DNA from: an uncultured cyanobacterium
GTDB lineage: Bacteria > Cyanobacteriota > Cyanobacteriia > Gloeomargaritales > Gloeomargaritaceae
DNA: 39,606 nucleotides
Assembly (NCBI GenBank): GCA_937936705.1
Contig: CALHCP010000144.1
Location: forward strand, 1-39,606
Direction of reading: 5' to 3'
The notes beneath the pieces are model-generated. The model was not told the origin of the DNA. It was given only the letters and a program-made list of their open reading frames with translations, and searched no databases. Below, piece after piece: positions 25,941 to 34,534 of this stretch (position 1 is its first letter; every line of letters starts with the position of its first letter). Both the position numbers and the translations under genes were made by a program.

Positions 25941-26522
25941 CTATACAAAAATTGTTTGTAAATCCAGGGTCAATCCCGGCAAGACATCTTCTCCCGAAGG
26001 GATCGTGGCAAAGGTCACTGTTTCGGGTGGCCAATTCGGGCAGTCAATTGCCACCGTGCGGGTTTGGGGATGGCTGAGCCAACCCCAGCGAGAGCCGTTG
26101 TCTAAATACTCCTGCATCTGCGCCGGCACCGTCTCTAATTCAGCCACGGGCGAGACCGGTTCGACCCCAAAATCAGGGCAAATTGAGGCAAATTGCCACC
26201 GTTGGGCAGGGGATAATTGCGCCCATCGCTCATGACTAATCCACGCCCCATCTGGAGAACGAATCGCTCCGTTTGGCAAGCACAATCCGGTTGAAGAGCT
26301 AAAGGTTTTCCCCAGTTTTTGTTGACGATTCCATAATACAATACTTGCATTTAATTCACTCTCATCATTACCGGTTTCACTTCCTGTCGGTGACATTACG
26401 ATAACTTCTCCTTGCGCGGTCAATTCCCAACGCAAATCGGGATTGGCCTTGACCAATTCGATCAATTGCGCCTCGGTGCCATGCAGAGTGGGAGGGATTT
26501 GCATCGGTATTACAGCATTCAT
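25941..26522 (-). CDS. Uma2-family (DUF820) putative endonuclease, perhaps degenerate
   Basis: The layout follows the cyanobacterial Uma2 family: ELIELVKANPDLRWELT-like start, SPTGSETG, SPDGAWI (Asp91), CPDFGVEPVSP (Glu121), AQMQEYLDNGSRWGWL and PQTRTVAI. The PD-(D/E)xK Lys normally found before MQEY (as AKMQEY) is Gln135 here. The usual IELRS stretch reads GVEPVS, so activity is doubtful. The start is uncertain: GTG 26540, ATG 26537 and ATG 26522 are in frame, and 26522 has GGGA upstream. Uma2 genes are highly repeated in cyanobacteria and their role is unknown. Confidence 0.8.
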   Translation of the reverse strand: MNAVIPMQIPPTLHGTEAQLIELVKANPDLRWELTAQGEVIVMSPTGSETGNDESELNASIVLWNRQQKLGKTFSSSTGLCLPNGAIRSPDGAWISHERWAQLSPAQRWQFASICPDFGVEPVSPVAELETVPAQMQEYLDNGSRWGWLSHPQTRTVAIDCPNWPPETVTFATIPSGEDVLPGLTLDLQTIFV

Positions 26523-26547
26523 CAGATTAATTCCCATCACAATCGGA

Positions 26548-26757
26548 TTTGAGTTGCGGATGGCGCTCGCCGGGGCGTAGCCCCCGTCCTTGGTTCTCAG
26601 TATATCGGTTTACAAATCAAGCCATATAGGAATCCTACCTGATTTGAGAACGGCGGTCGCCGGGGCGCAGCCCCCGTTCTGGGTTCTTCAAAATCTTTGT
26701 TCGCCAATCAGGTTAGATTGCTATAGAGGTTCCCTCAAGATTCCTATAGAGGTATCC
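26548..26757. repeat. Two adjacent copies of the dispersed repeat, arm type A
   Basis: The first (about 26548-26632) has a diverged core (GCCGGGGCGTAGCCCCCG) and ends near CATATAGGAATCC. The second (about 26633-26757) is complete: CCTGATTTGAGAACGGCGG, GTCGCCGGGGCGCAGCCC, TCTTCAAAATCTTTGTTCGC and TATAGAGGTTCCCTCAAG, plus a second end motif TATAGAGGTATCCCT touching the cobD-like start codon. Confidence 0.8.
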
Positions 26758-26759
26758 CT

Positions 26760-27863
26760 ATGAACCTATCCTCTGAATTATTACAACCCCGCCACGGTGG
26801 TGATCTGCTCTGGGCTGCCAAAGTCTCAGGGTGTGAGCCGGAAGCAATTTTAGATTTCTCAGCCAATATCAATCCCTTAGCACCGCCGGATTGGGTTGAA
26901 GATTACATCACACAAAACTTAGATTTACTCACCCGTTATCCCGATCCGAATTATCGAGAATTGCGGCGGGGCATTGGGGAGTTTCATCACCTCGAACCCG
27001 CATGGGTTTGGCCGGGCAATGGGGCAGCCCATTTACTCACCTGGTTGGGACGGGATTTGGCGACTCAGGGAGCGGTTACGCTCGTTACCCCGGCGTTTGC
27101 GGATCATGGGCGGGCGCTACGGGCGTTTGATGCGGACGTAAAAACCTGGCGTTTGCCTTGGGAACACCAAGATACAAGTTTACCCCCATCTGGACAGGGT
27201 TTGCTTCTCAGCAATCCCCATAATCCCACGGGTTATTTATTCCCTAAACATCAATTACAAGCATTACTGAATGACTGGAAATTGGTCGTGATTGATGAAT
27301 CCTTTATGGATTTTTTGCCCCCCCACCGGGAGCAAAGTTTAATTCCGCTTTTAAGCGAGTACCCTAATTTAGTGATTTTACGCTCATTGACCAAGTTTTA
27401 TGGGTTGGCGGGATTACGCTTGGGTTATGTGCTGGCTCACCCCGATAAAATTCGGCAATATCAACAGTGGGATGCTCCCTGGAGTGTAAACGGCTTGGCG
27501 GCTGAACTGGGGGCGAAATTGCTCCAAGACCGCGCCTTTCAACAATACACCTGGGATGGGTTATCCGAATATTACCGGCAGTTATATGACGGTTTATCGT
27601 TGCTCCCCGGTTTACATCCCTATCCGAGTGCCGCCAATTTTATCCTGGTCAAAACCACCCGACCCGCCCCCCAATTGCAACGGCAACTCCTGCTCAACCA
27701 TCGCATCTTGATCCGAGATACTCTGAGTTATCCCGAATTGGGGGCGGGGTATTTTCGGGTGGCGGTGCGCCAACCAGCCGAGAACCAACGCCTACTGGCG
27801 GCGTTAAGGCGCGAGGGCATACCCCCGCAGCAAACTGCCAATGGTCTTGGCGGTGATTTTTAA
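26760..27863 (+). CDS. cobD: Threonine-phosphate decarboxylase-like PLP enzyme (CobD family)
   Basis: A fold-type I aminotransferase-like protein of 367 residues. The N-terminal RHGGDLLWAAK and ILDFSANINPLAPP are hallmarks of CobD/CobC. The PLP Lys lies in SLTKFYGLAGLRLGY, and LLLSNPHNPTGYL and VVIDESFMDF are the cofactor loops. CobD makes aminopropanol phosphate from threonine phosphate for the cobalamin lower loop. A histidinol-phosphate aminotransferase is the alternative, but the HGG start favours CobD. A repeat element end (TATAGAGGTATCCCT) directly abuts the start codon. The 3' end overlaps chlP by 60 bp. Confidence 0.85.
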   Translation: MNLSSELLQPRHGGDLLWAAKVSGCEPEAILDFSANINPLAPPDWVEDYITQNLDLLTRYPDPNYRELRRGIGEFHHLEPAWVWPGNGAAHLLTWLGRDLATQGAVTLVTPAFADHGRALRAFDADVKTWRLPWEHQDTSLPPSGQGLLLSNPHNPTGYLFPKHQLQALLNDWKLVVIDESFMDFLPPHREQSLIPLLSEYPNLVILRSLTKFYGLAGLRLGYVLAHPDKIRQYQQWDAPWSVNGLAAELGAKLLQDRAFQQYTWDGLSEYYRQLYDGLSLLPGLHPYPSAANFILVKTTRPAPQLQRQLLLNHRILIRDTLSYPELGAGYFRVAVRQPAENQRLLAALRREGIPPQQTANGLGGDF

Positions 27864-29024
27864 CTGCACCCAGGGATTGGCAGGCACGACCGTTTTGTAG
27901 AGGTAACTATCAAACGTCAACCGTTGCACATCCCGGTCACTGCACATTTCCACAAAGGCTTCCCGGGCGGCATTGGAACGGTAAAACACCCGTTGCAGCA
28001 GGTCTAATACCGCATAGGTCATACCGTATTGGCGGTCCCACCGCCGCAGATATTGCCGCAAATCCCGCTCCGTGGGGATTTTTTGCCCCGACCGGGAGGC
28101 TTCCACAATGGTTTCGGCACACATCCGCCCCGACTTGGCGGCAAAATAAATCCCTTCCCCGGAGGATTTGGTCACATAACCGGCGGCATCCCCCACTAAG
28201 GCGACCCGACCCACCACCCGCCGGGGACGGGGATGTTCGGGGATGGGATGTGCTTCCACTTTAATCACTTCCCCCCCCTGCAGCCGCGCCTGCGCCCGCG
28301 CCCGAATCCCGGCTTGCAGTTTGCGAATATCCGCCTTGTGTACCTTCATCGTGCCCGTGCCCACCGCCACGTGGTCATACTTGGGAAACACCCAGGCGTA
28401 AAAGTCGGTGGATACATCATCCCCGACATACATTTCTGCCAGGTCTTCGTAATAGTGCATTTGCTCTTGGGGTAAACGGATGCGTTCTTGAAAGGCAATC
28501 GCATAGTTGTAATCCCCGGCATCAATAGCTTTGGCGACTTTAGAATTAGCGCCATCTGCTCCCACGATCAGGTCAACTTCTAAGGTTTTGGGAGTGCCGG
28601 CTGCCCCCCCTTGACTCAAATCGTTGTAATGCAAAAGGTAGGGGTCTTGCTCGGTATGGGGCAGGCTGATTTCCTGCACCATACCGTTGATTAAATTCGC
28701 CCCCACCGCGGCGGCTCGGTTACGCAAAAAGGCATCTAAAATTTCCCGGCGACACATACCGATATATTCATGGGAATGGGGCAATTTAATCTCGACTTCA
28801 ACATTGGAGGGAGAAATCATCTTCATCTGCCGCACCCGCCGGTCAATGATGCTCGCAGGTAGCTCAAATTCATCCACCATACACAGGGGAATCGCTCCCC
28901 CACAGGGTTTGCAATTGTCTAACTTGCGTTCAAACAAATGGGTTTCAATGCCCGCTTTGGCCAATGTTTCTGCGGTTGAAGCCCCCGCCGGGCCACCGCC
29001 CACCACCGCTACTCGAAGTGCCAC
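27804..29024 (-). CDS. chlP: Geranylgeranyl reductase (geranylgeranyl diphosphate/chlorophyll reductase)
   Basis: A 406-residue flavoprotein with the FAD-binding start VAVVGGGPAGASTAETLAKAG, the Cys-containing FERKLDNCKPCGGAIPLCM, DLIVGADGANSKVAKAID, FYAWVFPKYDHVAVGTGTM and GDAAGYVTKSSGEGIYFA. It reduces the geranylgeranyl chain to phytyl for chlorophyll a and tocopherol. Length and motifs are those of cyanobacterial ChlP. The C-terminal 60 bp overlap the convergent cobD-like gene. Confidence 0.97.
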   Translation of the reverse strand: MALRVAVVGGGPAGASTAETLAKAGIETHLFERKLDNCKPCGGAIPLCMVDEFELPASIIDRRVRQMKMISPSNVEVEIKLPHSHEYIGMCRREILDAFLRNRAAAVGANLINGMVQEISLPHTEQDPYLLHYNDLSQGGAAGTPKTLEVDLIVGADGANSKVAKAIDAGDYNYAIAFQERIRLPQEQMHYYEDLAEMYVGDDVSTDFYAWVFPKYDHVAVGTGTMKVHKADIRKLQAGIRARAQARLQGGEVIKVEAHPIPEHPRPRRVVGRVALVGDAAGYVTKSSGEGIYFAAKSGRMCAETIVEASRSGQKIPTERDLRQYLRRWDRQYGMTYAVLDLLQRVFYRSNAAREAFVEMCSDRDVQRLTFDSYLYKTVVPANPWVQLKITAKTIGSLLRGYALAP

Positions 29025-29209
29025 AGTACTTTACCCAGGATCAAATGCCTACGGGCGGAATCGTAGCACGGTTTTTCCGTCCCTGCCCGTTTCTGTAACA
29101 GCCTCGCAATATACCCCTTCGTTCCCGGTGCCCCGCTCGCCATGCCGATGACTGCCCCCCAATCTATCGGTTATGATCCAGACGTTCCCCTTTCGCCGGT
29201 ATTAAATCA
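29025..29209. other. Divergent spacer between chlP and adh
   Basis: A 185-bp region with no repeat element. TATGAT (29172-29177) could be a -10 for adh, but no good -35 stands 17 bp upstream. Nothing else was recognised. Confidence 0.3.
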
Positions 29210-30220
29210 ATGATTCATGCCTACGCCGCCCACACCCCCGGCGGCCGATTAGAACCCTTCGCTTATGACCCCGGTGATTTGCCGCCTGGCGCGGTGGAAG
29301 TGCAGGTGGAATACTGTGGGATTTGCCACAGCGACCTGAGTATGCTGAACAACGAATGGGGCATCAGCCAATACCCCTTGGTGCCTGGGCATGAAGTGGT
29401 GGGAATTGTGTGTGCCGTGGGCGAACAGGTGACTACGCTGCAGGTGGGCCAGCGGGTGGGTTTGGGCTGGTTTTCCCATTCCTGTCTGCACTGCGAATGG
29501 TGTCTGTCCGGGGAACATAATCTCTGTCAAACGGCGGAAGCAACGATTGTGGGACGGTACGGAGGGTTTGCCGACCGGGTACGCGCCCACCCGGAATGGC
29601 TGGTGCCTTTACCGACCACCTTAGATGCGGCTAAAGCCGGCCCTTTGTTTTGTGGCGGCATCACCGTGTTTCATCCGATTGTCCAGTTTGATATCAAACC
29701 GACGGCGCGCGTGGGCGTGGTGGGCATCGGCGGGTTGGGGCATCTGGCTCTGCAGTTTCTGCACGCTTGGGGCTGTGACGTGACCGCCTTTTCCAGCCAT
29801 CCAGACAAGGAAGAGGAAGCCAAGGCCTTGGGAGCCGACCATTTCGTCAATTCCCGCGACCCCCAGGCTCTCAGGGCGGTGGCCAATTCCTTGGATTTCA
29901 TTTTGTCCACGGTCAATGCGGATTTGGATTGGGGCATCTACATCAACGCCCTGCGTCCCAAGGGACGGTTGCATTTTGTGGGGGTGGTGCCGCAAGCGAT
30001 TGCGGCCTTCGCCTTCCCCTTGATTGCCGGGCAAAAATCCCTCTCCGGCAGTCCCCTGGGCAGTCCGGCCACGATTGGGAAAATGCTGGATTTTGCGGCT
30101 CGCCACGGCATCGAACCGGTCACGGAGCTGTTCCCCTTGGCACAGGTCAACGAGGCCATGGCTCATCTGGCCGCCGGGCAGGCCCGCTATCGGGTGGTGC
30201 TGCACCATGGGTCAACTTAA
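29210..30220 (+). CDS. Zinc-dependent NADP-type alcohol dehydrogenase
   Basis: A 336-residue medium-chain dehydrogenase. Catalytic zinc ligands are in YCGICHSDLS and PGHEVVG, and the structural zinc Cys cluster is SCLHCEWCLSGEHNLC. The nucleotide-binding motif is GIGGLGHLALQF, followed by TAFSSHPDKEEEAKALGA. It resembles the YahK/cinnamyl-alcohol group and cyanobacterial AdhA, which reduce a range of aldehydes with NADPH. The proB start lies 15 bp after the stop, so the two are probably co-transcribed. Confidence 0.92.
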   Translation: MIHAYAAHTPGGRLEPFAYDPGDLPPGAVEVQVEYCGICHSDLSMLNNEWGISQYPLVPGHEVVGIVCAVGEQVTTLQVGQRVGLGWFSHSCLHCEWCLSGEHNLCQTAEATIVGRYGGFADRVRAHPEWLVPLPTTLDAAKAGPLFCGGITVFHPIVQFDIKPTARVGVVGIGGLGHLALQFLHAWGCDVTAFSSHPDKEEEAKALGADHFVNSRDPQALRAVANSLDFILSTVNADLDWGIYINALRPKGRLHFVGVVPQAIAAFAFPLIAGQKSLSGSPLGSPATIGKMLDFAARHGIEPVTELFPLAQVNEAMAHLAAGQARYRVVLHHGST

Positions 30221-30235
30221 AACCTGAACGCCCCG

Positions 30236-31354
30236 GTGAGTCAAACGATTGTGGTAAAAATCGGCACCTCCAGCCTCACCCAGGGGAATGCGGGGCATTT
30301 GGCTCTGGCCACCTTGGCAAATCTGGTGGAGACCCTCTCCGACCTGCGCCGTCAGGGGGAACGGGTGGTCTTGGTTTCCTCCGGGGCGGTGGGAGTGGGC
30401 TGTCAACGCCTGGGGTTGCTGGAACGGCCGCAACATCTGGCTACCCGGCAAGCGGTGGCAGCGGTGGGGCAAGGGCGGTTGATGCGTCTGTACGATGACC
30501 TGTTTTCCGTCCTGGGACAACCCATTGCCCAGGTGCTTTTGACCCGGGAAGACCTGAGTGAACGGCATCGCTACATTAACATTCTCAATACCCTCACCGA
30601 ATTGCTCAACCTGGGGATCATCCCGATTGTGAATGAAAACGATACGGTCGCGGTGGAAGAATTGCGCTTCGGGGATAACGATACCCTTTCGGCGCTCCTG
30701 GCCAGTTTGCTGGGAGCCAATTGGTTGATTCTGCTGACAGATGTGGACCGGCTCTACGCCAGCGACCCCCGCCACGACCCGAACGCTCAACCCATCGCCT
30801 TGGTCAATCGGGTGGCGGATTTGGCGGACTTGGGGGTGCAGGTGGGAAACGCCGGTTCCGGTTGGGGCACCGGCGGCATGGTGACGAAAATTGCCGCCGC
30901 GCGGATTGCCACGGCGGCAGGGGTGCGCACGGTGATTACCGAGGGACGCACTCCCCAAAACCTCCCCAAAATTATCGCCGGGGAGGTGATCGGCACCCAT
31001 TTTTTGCCCCATGCCCAGCCGATCCGTGCCCGCAAACGCTGGTTAGCCCATGGGTTAATCCCCGTAGGCCGGTTGGTGGTGGATGCGGGAGCGGTACGCG
31101 CCATTTGCACCCAGGGCAAATCCCTCCTGGCGGCGGGGATTGTCAGAGTTGAGGGGGAATTTCCCGCCCAGTCCGCCGTCCAAGTGGTGGATGCAACCGG
31201 TCAAGAGGTCGCCCGCGGCTTGGTCAACTACAGCAGTGAGGAATTGCGGCAAATTCAAGGCTGCCGCTCGGAGATGATTCCCGAACGCCTGGGTTACGGG
31301 GGGCCGGAAACGGTCATCCATCGGGATAACTTGGGAGTGATGGAAATCCCTTAA
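30236..31354 (+). CDS. proB: Glutamate 5-kinase
   Basis: A 372-residue amino-acid kinase with C-terminal PUA domain. Visible are [13 protein letters not shown] at the N terminus, [46 protein letters not shown] and [15 protein letters not shown]. The PUA domain runs from about residue 275. It makes gamma-glutamyl phosphate in proline synthesis. The start is GTG 30236, 15 bp after adh. Two repeat elements follow the stop. Confidence 0.96.
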   Translation: MSQTIVVKIGTSSLTQGNAGHLALATLANLVETLSDLRRQGERVVLVSSGAVGVGCQRLGLLERPQHLATRQAVAAVGQGRLMRLYDDLFSVLGQPIAQVLLTREDLSERHRYINILNTLTELLNLGIIPIVNENDTVAVEELRFGDNDTLSALLASLLGANWLILLTDVDRLYASDPRHDPNAQPIALVNRVADLADLGVQVGNAGSGWGTGGMVTKIAAARIATAAGVRTVITEGRTPQNLPKIIAGEVIGTHFLPHAQPIRARKRWLAHGLIPVGRLVVDAGAVRAICTQGKSLLAAGIVRVEGEFPAQSAVQVVDATGQEVARGLVNYSSEELRQIQGCRSEMIPERLGYGGPETVIHRDNLGVMEIP

Positions 31355-31550
31355 AGGCACCTCTGTTTATTGGAGCCAGCAGAAAATCCTCTCGCCGGCA
31401 TACCGAGTTTAGGGAAGACCCAAGTCGGAAGGTGCCCTTAAGGGCACTTCTATTGCCTCTGTGCCAATCTGACCCGATGGGCGAACCCAGATTTTGCAGA
31501 ACCAGAGCCGGGAGCTGCCCCCCGGCGACCGCTGAACCGTAATTTATAAA
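31353..31550. repeat. Two repeat copies joined by a perfect 16-bp palindrome
   Basis: Copy one (about 31353-31440) starts AAAGGCACCTCTGTTTATTG and has an arm with CTCGCCGGCATACCGAG (type C). Copy two (about 31441-31550) has arm type A (GCGAACCCAGATTTTGCAG) and a diverged core (GGGAGCTGCCCCCCGG). Their shared junction is GTGCCCTTAAGGGCAC (31432-31447). It may also terminate proB transcription. Confidence 0.75.
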
Positions 31551-31744
31551 AGCATTACAGAATATCTATAAAGTCTATATCTTTGGCTTGATCCCCAGCG
31601 GTTTTATGTCAAGAGGTCGTCGGGGTTCTTTAGATTTCTGCAAGCATCTCGAAAAAAAGATTAAGACATCCGGTTGTAAGGGATCAAAGCAATATCATCT
31701 AAAACAGGTCATAAATTCATGTAATCATTTATCAAGGGTTGTCT
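31551..31744. other. AT-rich leader upstream of the small Cys-rich gene
   Basis: An AT-rich stretch of about 195 bp with no ORF of note. It should contain the promoter of the 31745 gene. AAGGG just before the ATG is a plausible ribosome site. Confidence 0.35.
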
Positions 31745-32020
31745 ATGTCGTTCCCCAACACGGATTGGTCGAGTCCTGCCTGTCGCTGTTGTCGTCACTA
31801 CAGTCCTGAGGGGCGACGGGGCGGGCATTGTGCCTTGCTGGGCGTGGAGGTGCAAGGGGATTGGTCAATGTGTTATTTTGCGGTGCCGCCGTTTGCCCCA
31901 TCTTGGGAGCGGCTGGAGGGGTTGGGTATGCCCATGGAGCCTGGGGGAATGTTGGGGACGGTGGTGGTCAGCCCCCACTGGCAAACGGGTTTAGAGTCGG
32001 CGGTGGGGATGCGCGCTTAA
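31745..32020 (+). CDS. Small Cys-rich protein, function unknown
   Basis: The ATG at 31745 gives a 91-residue protein starting MSFPNTDWSSPACRCCRHY. Cys residues in CRCCRHYSPEGRRGGHC and a later WSMCYFAVPPFAPSWE look like a compact metal-binding fold, perhaps a zinc knuckle. This pattern occurs in a small family that I associate with cyanobacteria, without a known role. The stop shares the palindrome TTAA with the stop of the opposing coiled-coil gene. Confidence 0.8.
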   Translation: MSFPNTDWSSPACRCCRHYSPEGRRGGHCALLGVEVQGDWSMCYFAVPPFAPSWERLEGLGMPMEPGGMLGTVVVSPHWQTGLESAVGMRA

Positions 32021-32631
32021 ATCCTGGGCAGTGCCGGTAGATGTACGGCGGTTTTGGGTTTGCTGGCGGGTTGGGTTGCGGGAGTGGCTTCCCGGGGTGT
32101 GTTTGCCACTGTGGGTTCAGGCGGGTTCGGTTTGGGTTGGTGTGCTTCCTGACCCGCGGGGGGCATGTGCCAGGGGGGAATGGGTTGTTGGTAGAGCCGC
32201 GCCTGTTGCTCCCAGCCGGTGTTGGGGGCGTAGGTATGCAGGAGTTGCCGGAGTTGTAGATTTTCCTGTTGCTGGCGGTAGTAACGGGCTTCGAGTTCCT
32301 GGCGTTGCTGTTGTTCCTGGATGAGGGCGGCTTCTTGCTCTTGGAGCCGTTTTTGTTGAAAGGATTGCTGTTGCTCGAGCCGTTCCACCTGCTGTTGTGA
32401 TTGCTGCAACTGGGCGGCGAGGGTTTCGATTAATTTTTGCTGTTCGTTGGCGGTCTGTTGGCACAGTTGCAGTTCCTGGAGGAGACATTCCGCCTGTGCC
32501 CGCAGGGTGGCCAATTCCGTGTGCAGGTCGCCTAGAGATTCCGGCGGTGATTCGGGGGCGGGTTGCAGGGTCAGATCGGCCAAATTAAACCCCGGTGATG
32601 GGGTAAATGTGTGCTCCTGTTGAACTGACAT
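32017..32631 (-). CDS. Gln-rich coiled-coil protein, function unknown
   Basis: 204 residues. The first about 35 are acidic/Pro-rich, residues about 36-130 form a long Gln/Leu/Glu heptad coiled coil, and the tail is Pro/Thr/Ala-rich and disordered. ATG 32631 is preceded by GAGGT at good spacing. There is no membrane segment and no recognised domain. It could be a cytoplasmic scaffold. It overlaps the stop of the small Cys-rich gene by 4 bp. Confidence 0.72.
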   Translation of the reverse strand: MSVQQEHTFTPSPGFNLADLTLQPAPESPPESLGDLHTELATLRAQAECLLQELQLCQQTANEQQKLIETLAAQLQQSQQQVERLEQQQSFQQKRLQEQEAALIQEQQQRQELEARYYRQQQENLQLRQLLHTYAPNTGWEQQARLYQQPIPPWHMPPAGQEAHQPKPNPPEPTVANTPREATPATQPASKPKTAVHLPALPRI

Positions 32632-32765
32632 AGTACCTCTTTTATGAATCCTTTATTTCAGCTTATCCTGGGGATAGGTTCTTGACTACTACCTGGGGGA
32701 TTAATTCGCTAAAAATTAACCATTTTTTCTACGAGAGTTGCCTGGAGGGGTCAGATTTTTTGCAT
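32632..32765. other. Spacer between two minus-strand genes
   Basis: An AT-rich gap of 134 bp with a likely Shine-Dalgarno for the coiled-coil gene and no clear terminator for the ABC gene. No repeat copy is present. Confidence 0.3.
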
Positions 32766-34469
32766 CTAAGAAACTAAGGGCACATCCAGTTGGGGAATGG
32801 CTTGGATTAATTTCTGGGTGTAGGGGTGTTGGGGATGGTGGTAAATTTGGTCGGCTGACCCGATTTCGACGATTTGACCCCGGTTCATCACCATGATCCG
32901 GTCACTCATAAAGTGAACGACGCTCAGGTCGTGGGAAATAAACAGGTAGGTGAGATGAAATTCCTCCTGCAACTGTTTGAGCAGGTTCAGCACCTGGGCT
33001 TGGATGGAAATATCCAGGGCGGAGACGGATTCATCACAGATGAGAAAGTCCGGGCTGGTAACCAGGGCACGGGCGATGGCCAACCGCTGGCGTTGCCCCC
33101 CGGAAAATTGATGGGGATAGCGGGGTAAGGCATCGGCATCTAATCCGACGCGTTCTAACAATGTCACGACTTGGGCAAGGGCCAGTTTGAGCGATTGCCG
33201 GGGGTAATGAATCCGCAGTGGTTCCAGCAGGGCGGCTTGGATGGTCATCCGGGGGTTGAGGGAACCGAGCGGGTCTTGGAAAATCAGTTGCATCCGCCGC
33301 CGCAGGGGACGGAGTTGGGCGGCGGAACGGCGGGTTATGTCTTGCCCGTCAAAGCTAATGGTGCCGCTGCGGATGGGCATTAAGCGCAGTAACGCCCGGG
33401 CCAGGGTGCTTTTGCCACAGCCGGATTCTCCCACCAGCCCCAGGGTTTCTCCCCGGTGCAGGGTGAAGGCAACCCCATCAACTGCCAAAAATTCTTCCCG
33501 TTGCCGCCGATAAGCCACCTGTAAGTCTTGGACATGGAGTAACACGGGTTGTTGTTGCAGGCGGTGCAGGCGTTCGGCCACGGCGGTCGCAGCGATGACC
33601 GGCGGGGCGGGGCGATTTTCTAAAAAATCCGCCAGGGTGGGGAGAACCGCCAGCCGCTGCCGAGCCGAGGGACGACAGGCCAACAATCCTTGGGTGTAGG
33701 GATGCTGGGGGTGTTGAAAAATGGCGGCTTTACTGCCCGATTCCACCACCGTCCCCTGATACATGACCAAGACCTGGTCGGCGAGGTCGGCAACTACGGC
33801 TAAATCATGGCTAATGAGAATAGTGGCCATTTGTCGCTGTTGGCACAGGCGTTTCATCAGGGTTAAAATCTCCGCCTGAATGGTCACATCCAAGGCGGTG
33901 GTGGGTTCGTCGGCGAGCAGTAACCAGGGATTGCCGGCCAAAGCCATCGCCAGCATCCAGCGTTGCAGTTGGCCGCCGGAAAATTGGTGGGGATAACGCT
34001 TCAGCAGCCCCTCTACCTGTTCCGGGGGCGCAGCGGCGGGCAGCAGTTGCACCTCCTGTAGCAGTTGGATTTGCCGTTGCCGCACCTGCGCGGGAGTCAG
34101 GGGTTGATGGGCGCGACAGGCTTCCGCCAACTGCCAGCCACAGGGATAAACCGGGTTGAGGGAACTGGCCGGTTCTTGAAACACCATCCCCATCGCCCGT
34201 CCCCGATACTGCGGCCAAGATTGGGGGGTTAAACTCAGCAAATCCACCGGCGGCTGTTCCGGGGGCGACCATTCTAACCGTTCCGCCTGCACCACTCCCG
34301 GCGGGGGCACCAGGCCGATCAAGGCCAGTGCTGTCAGGGATTTCCCGGAACCGGACTCCCCGACAATGCCCAAGACCTGCCCGGCTGCCAAGCTGAAGGA
34401 CACGCCCCGCACGGGCGTATGGCCGGGAAATCGTACTTCTAAATTCTGGACATGCAGCAAAGGTGGCAT
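32766..34469 (-). CDS. Peptide ABC transporter, two fused ATP-binding domains (DppD-DppF type)
   Basis: The start at 34469 (MPPLLHVQNLEVRF) is chosen because the upstream in-frame extension looks non-coding. At 567 residues it holds two complete ATPase domains. The first has GESGSGKS, FSGGQLQRW and LLLADEPTTALD. The second has GESGCGKS, FSGGQRQRLAIARAL and LICDESVSALD. The oligopeptide-transporter C-terminal segment (HPYTQGLLACRPS; HPYTQKLIQAIPQ) follows each. It should energise import of peptides, glutathione or nickel. No permease adjoins it, and the binding protein at 3155-4768 is a candidate partner. Confidence 0.93.
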   Translation of the reverse strand: MPPLLHVQNLEVRFPGHTPVRGVSFSLAAGQVLGIVGESGSGKSLTALALIGLVPPPGVVQAERLEWSPPEQPPVDLLSLTPQSWPQYRGRAMGMVFQEPASSLNPVYPCGWQLAEACRAHQPLTPAQVRQRQIQLLQEVQLLPAAAPPEQVEGLLKRYPHQFSGGQLQRWMLAMALAGNPWLLLADEPTTALDVTIQAEILTLMKRLCQQRQMATILISHDLAVVADLADQVLVMYQGTVVESGSKAAIFQHPQHPYTQGLLACRPSARQRLAVLPTLADFLENRPAPPVIAATAVAERLHRLQQQPVLLHVQDLQVAYRRQREEFLAVDGVAFTLHRGETLGLVGESGCGKSTLARALLRLMPIRSGTISFDGQDITRRSAAQLRPLRRRMQLIFQDPLGSLNPRMTIQAALLEPLRIHYPRQSLKLALAQVVTLLERVGLDADALPRYPHQFSGGQRQRLAIARALVTSPDFLICDESVSALDISIQAQVLNLLKQLQEEFHLTYLFISHDLSVVHFMSDRIMVMNRGQIVEIGSADQIYHHPQHPYTQKLIQAIPQLDVPLVS

Positions 34470-34534
34470 GGGTTTTTCTGGCAGAGTAGGGTTTAACGCA
34501 TAATTAAAGCATTCCCCGCTTGGACTATGTAGGC

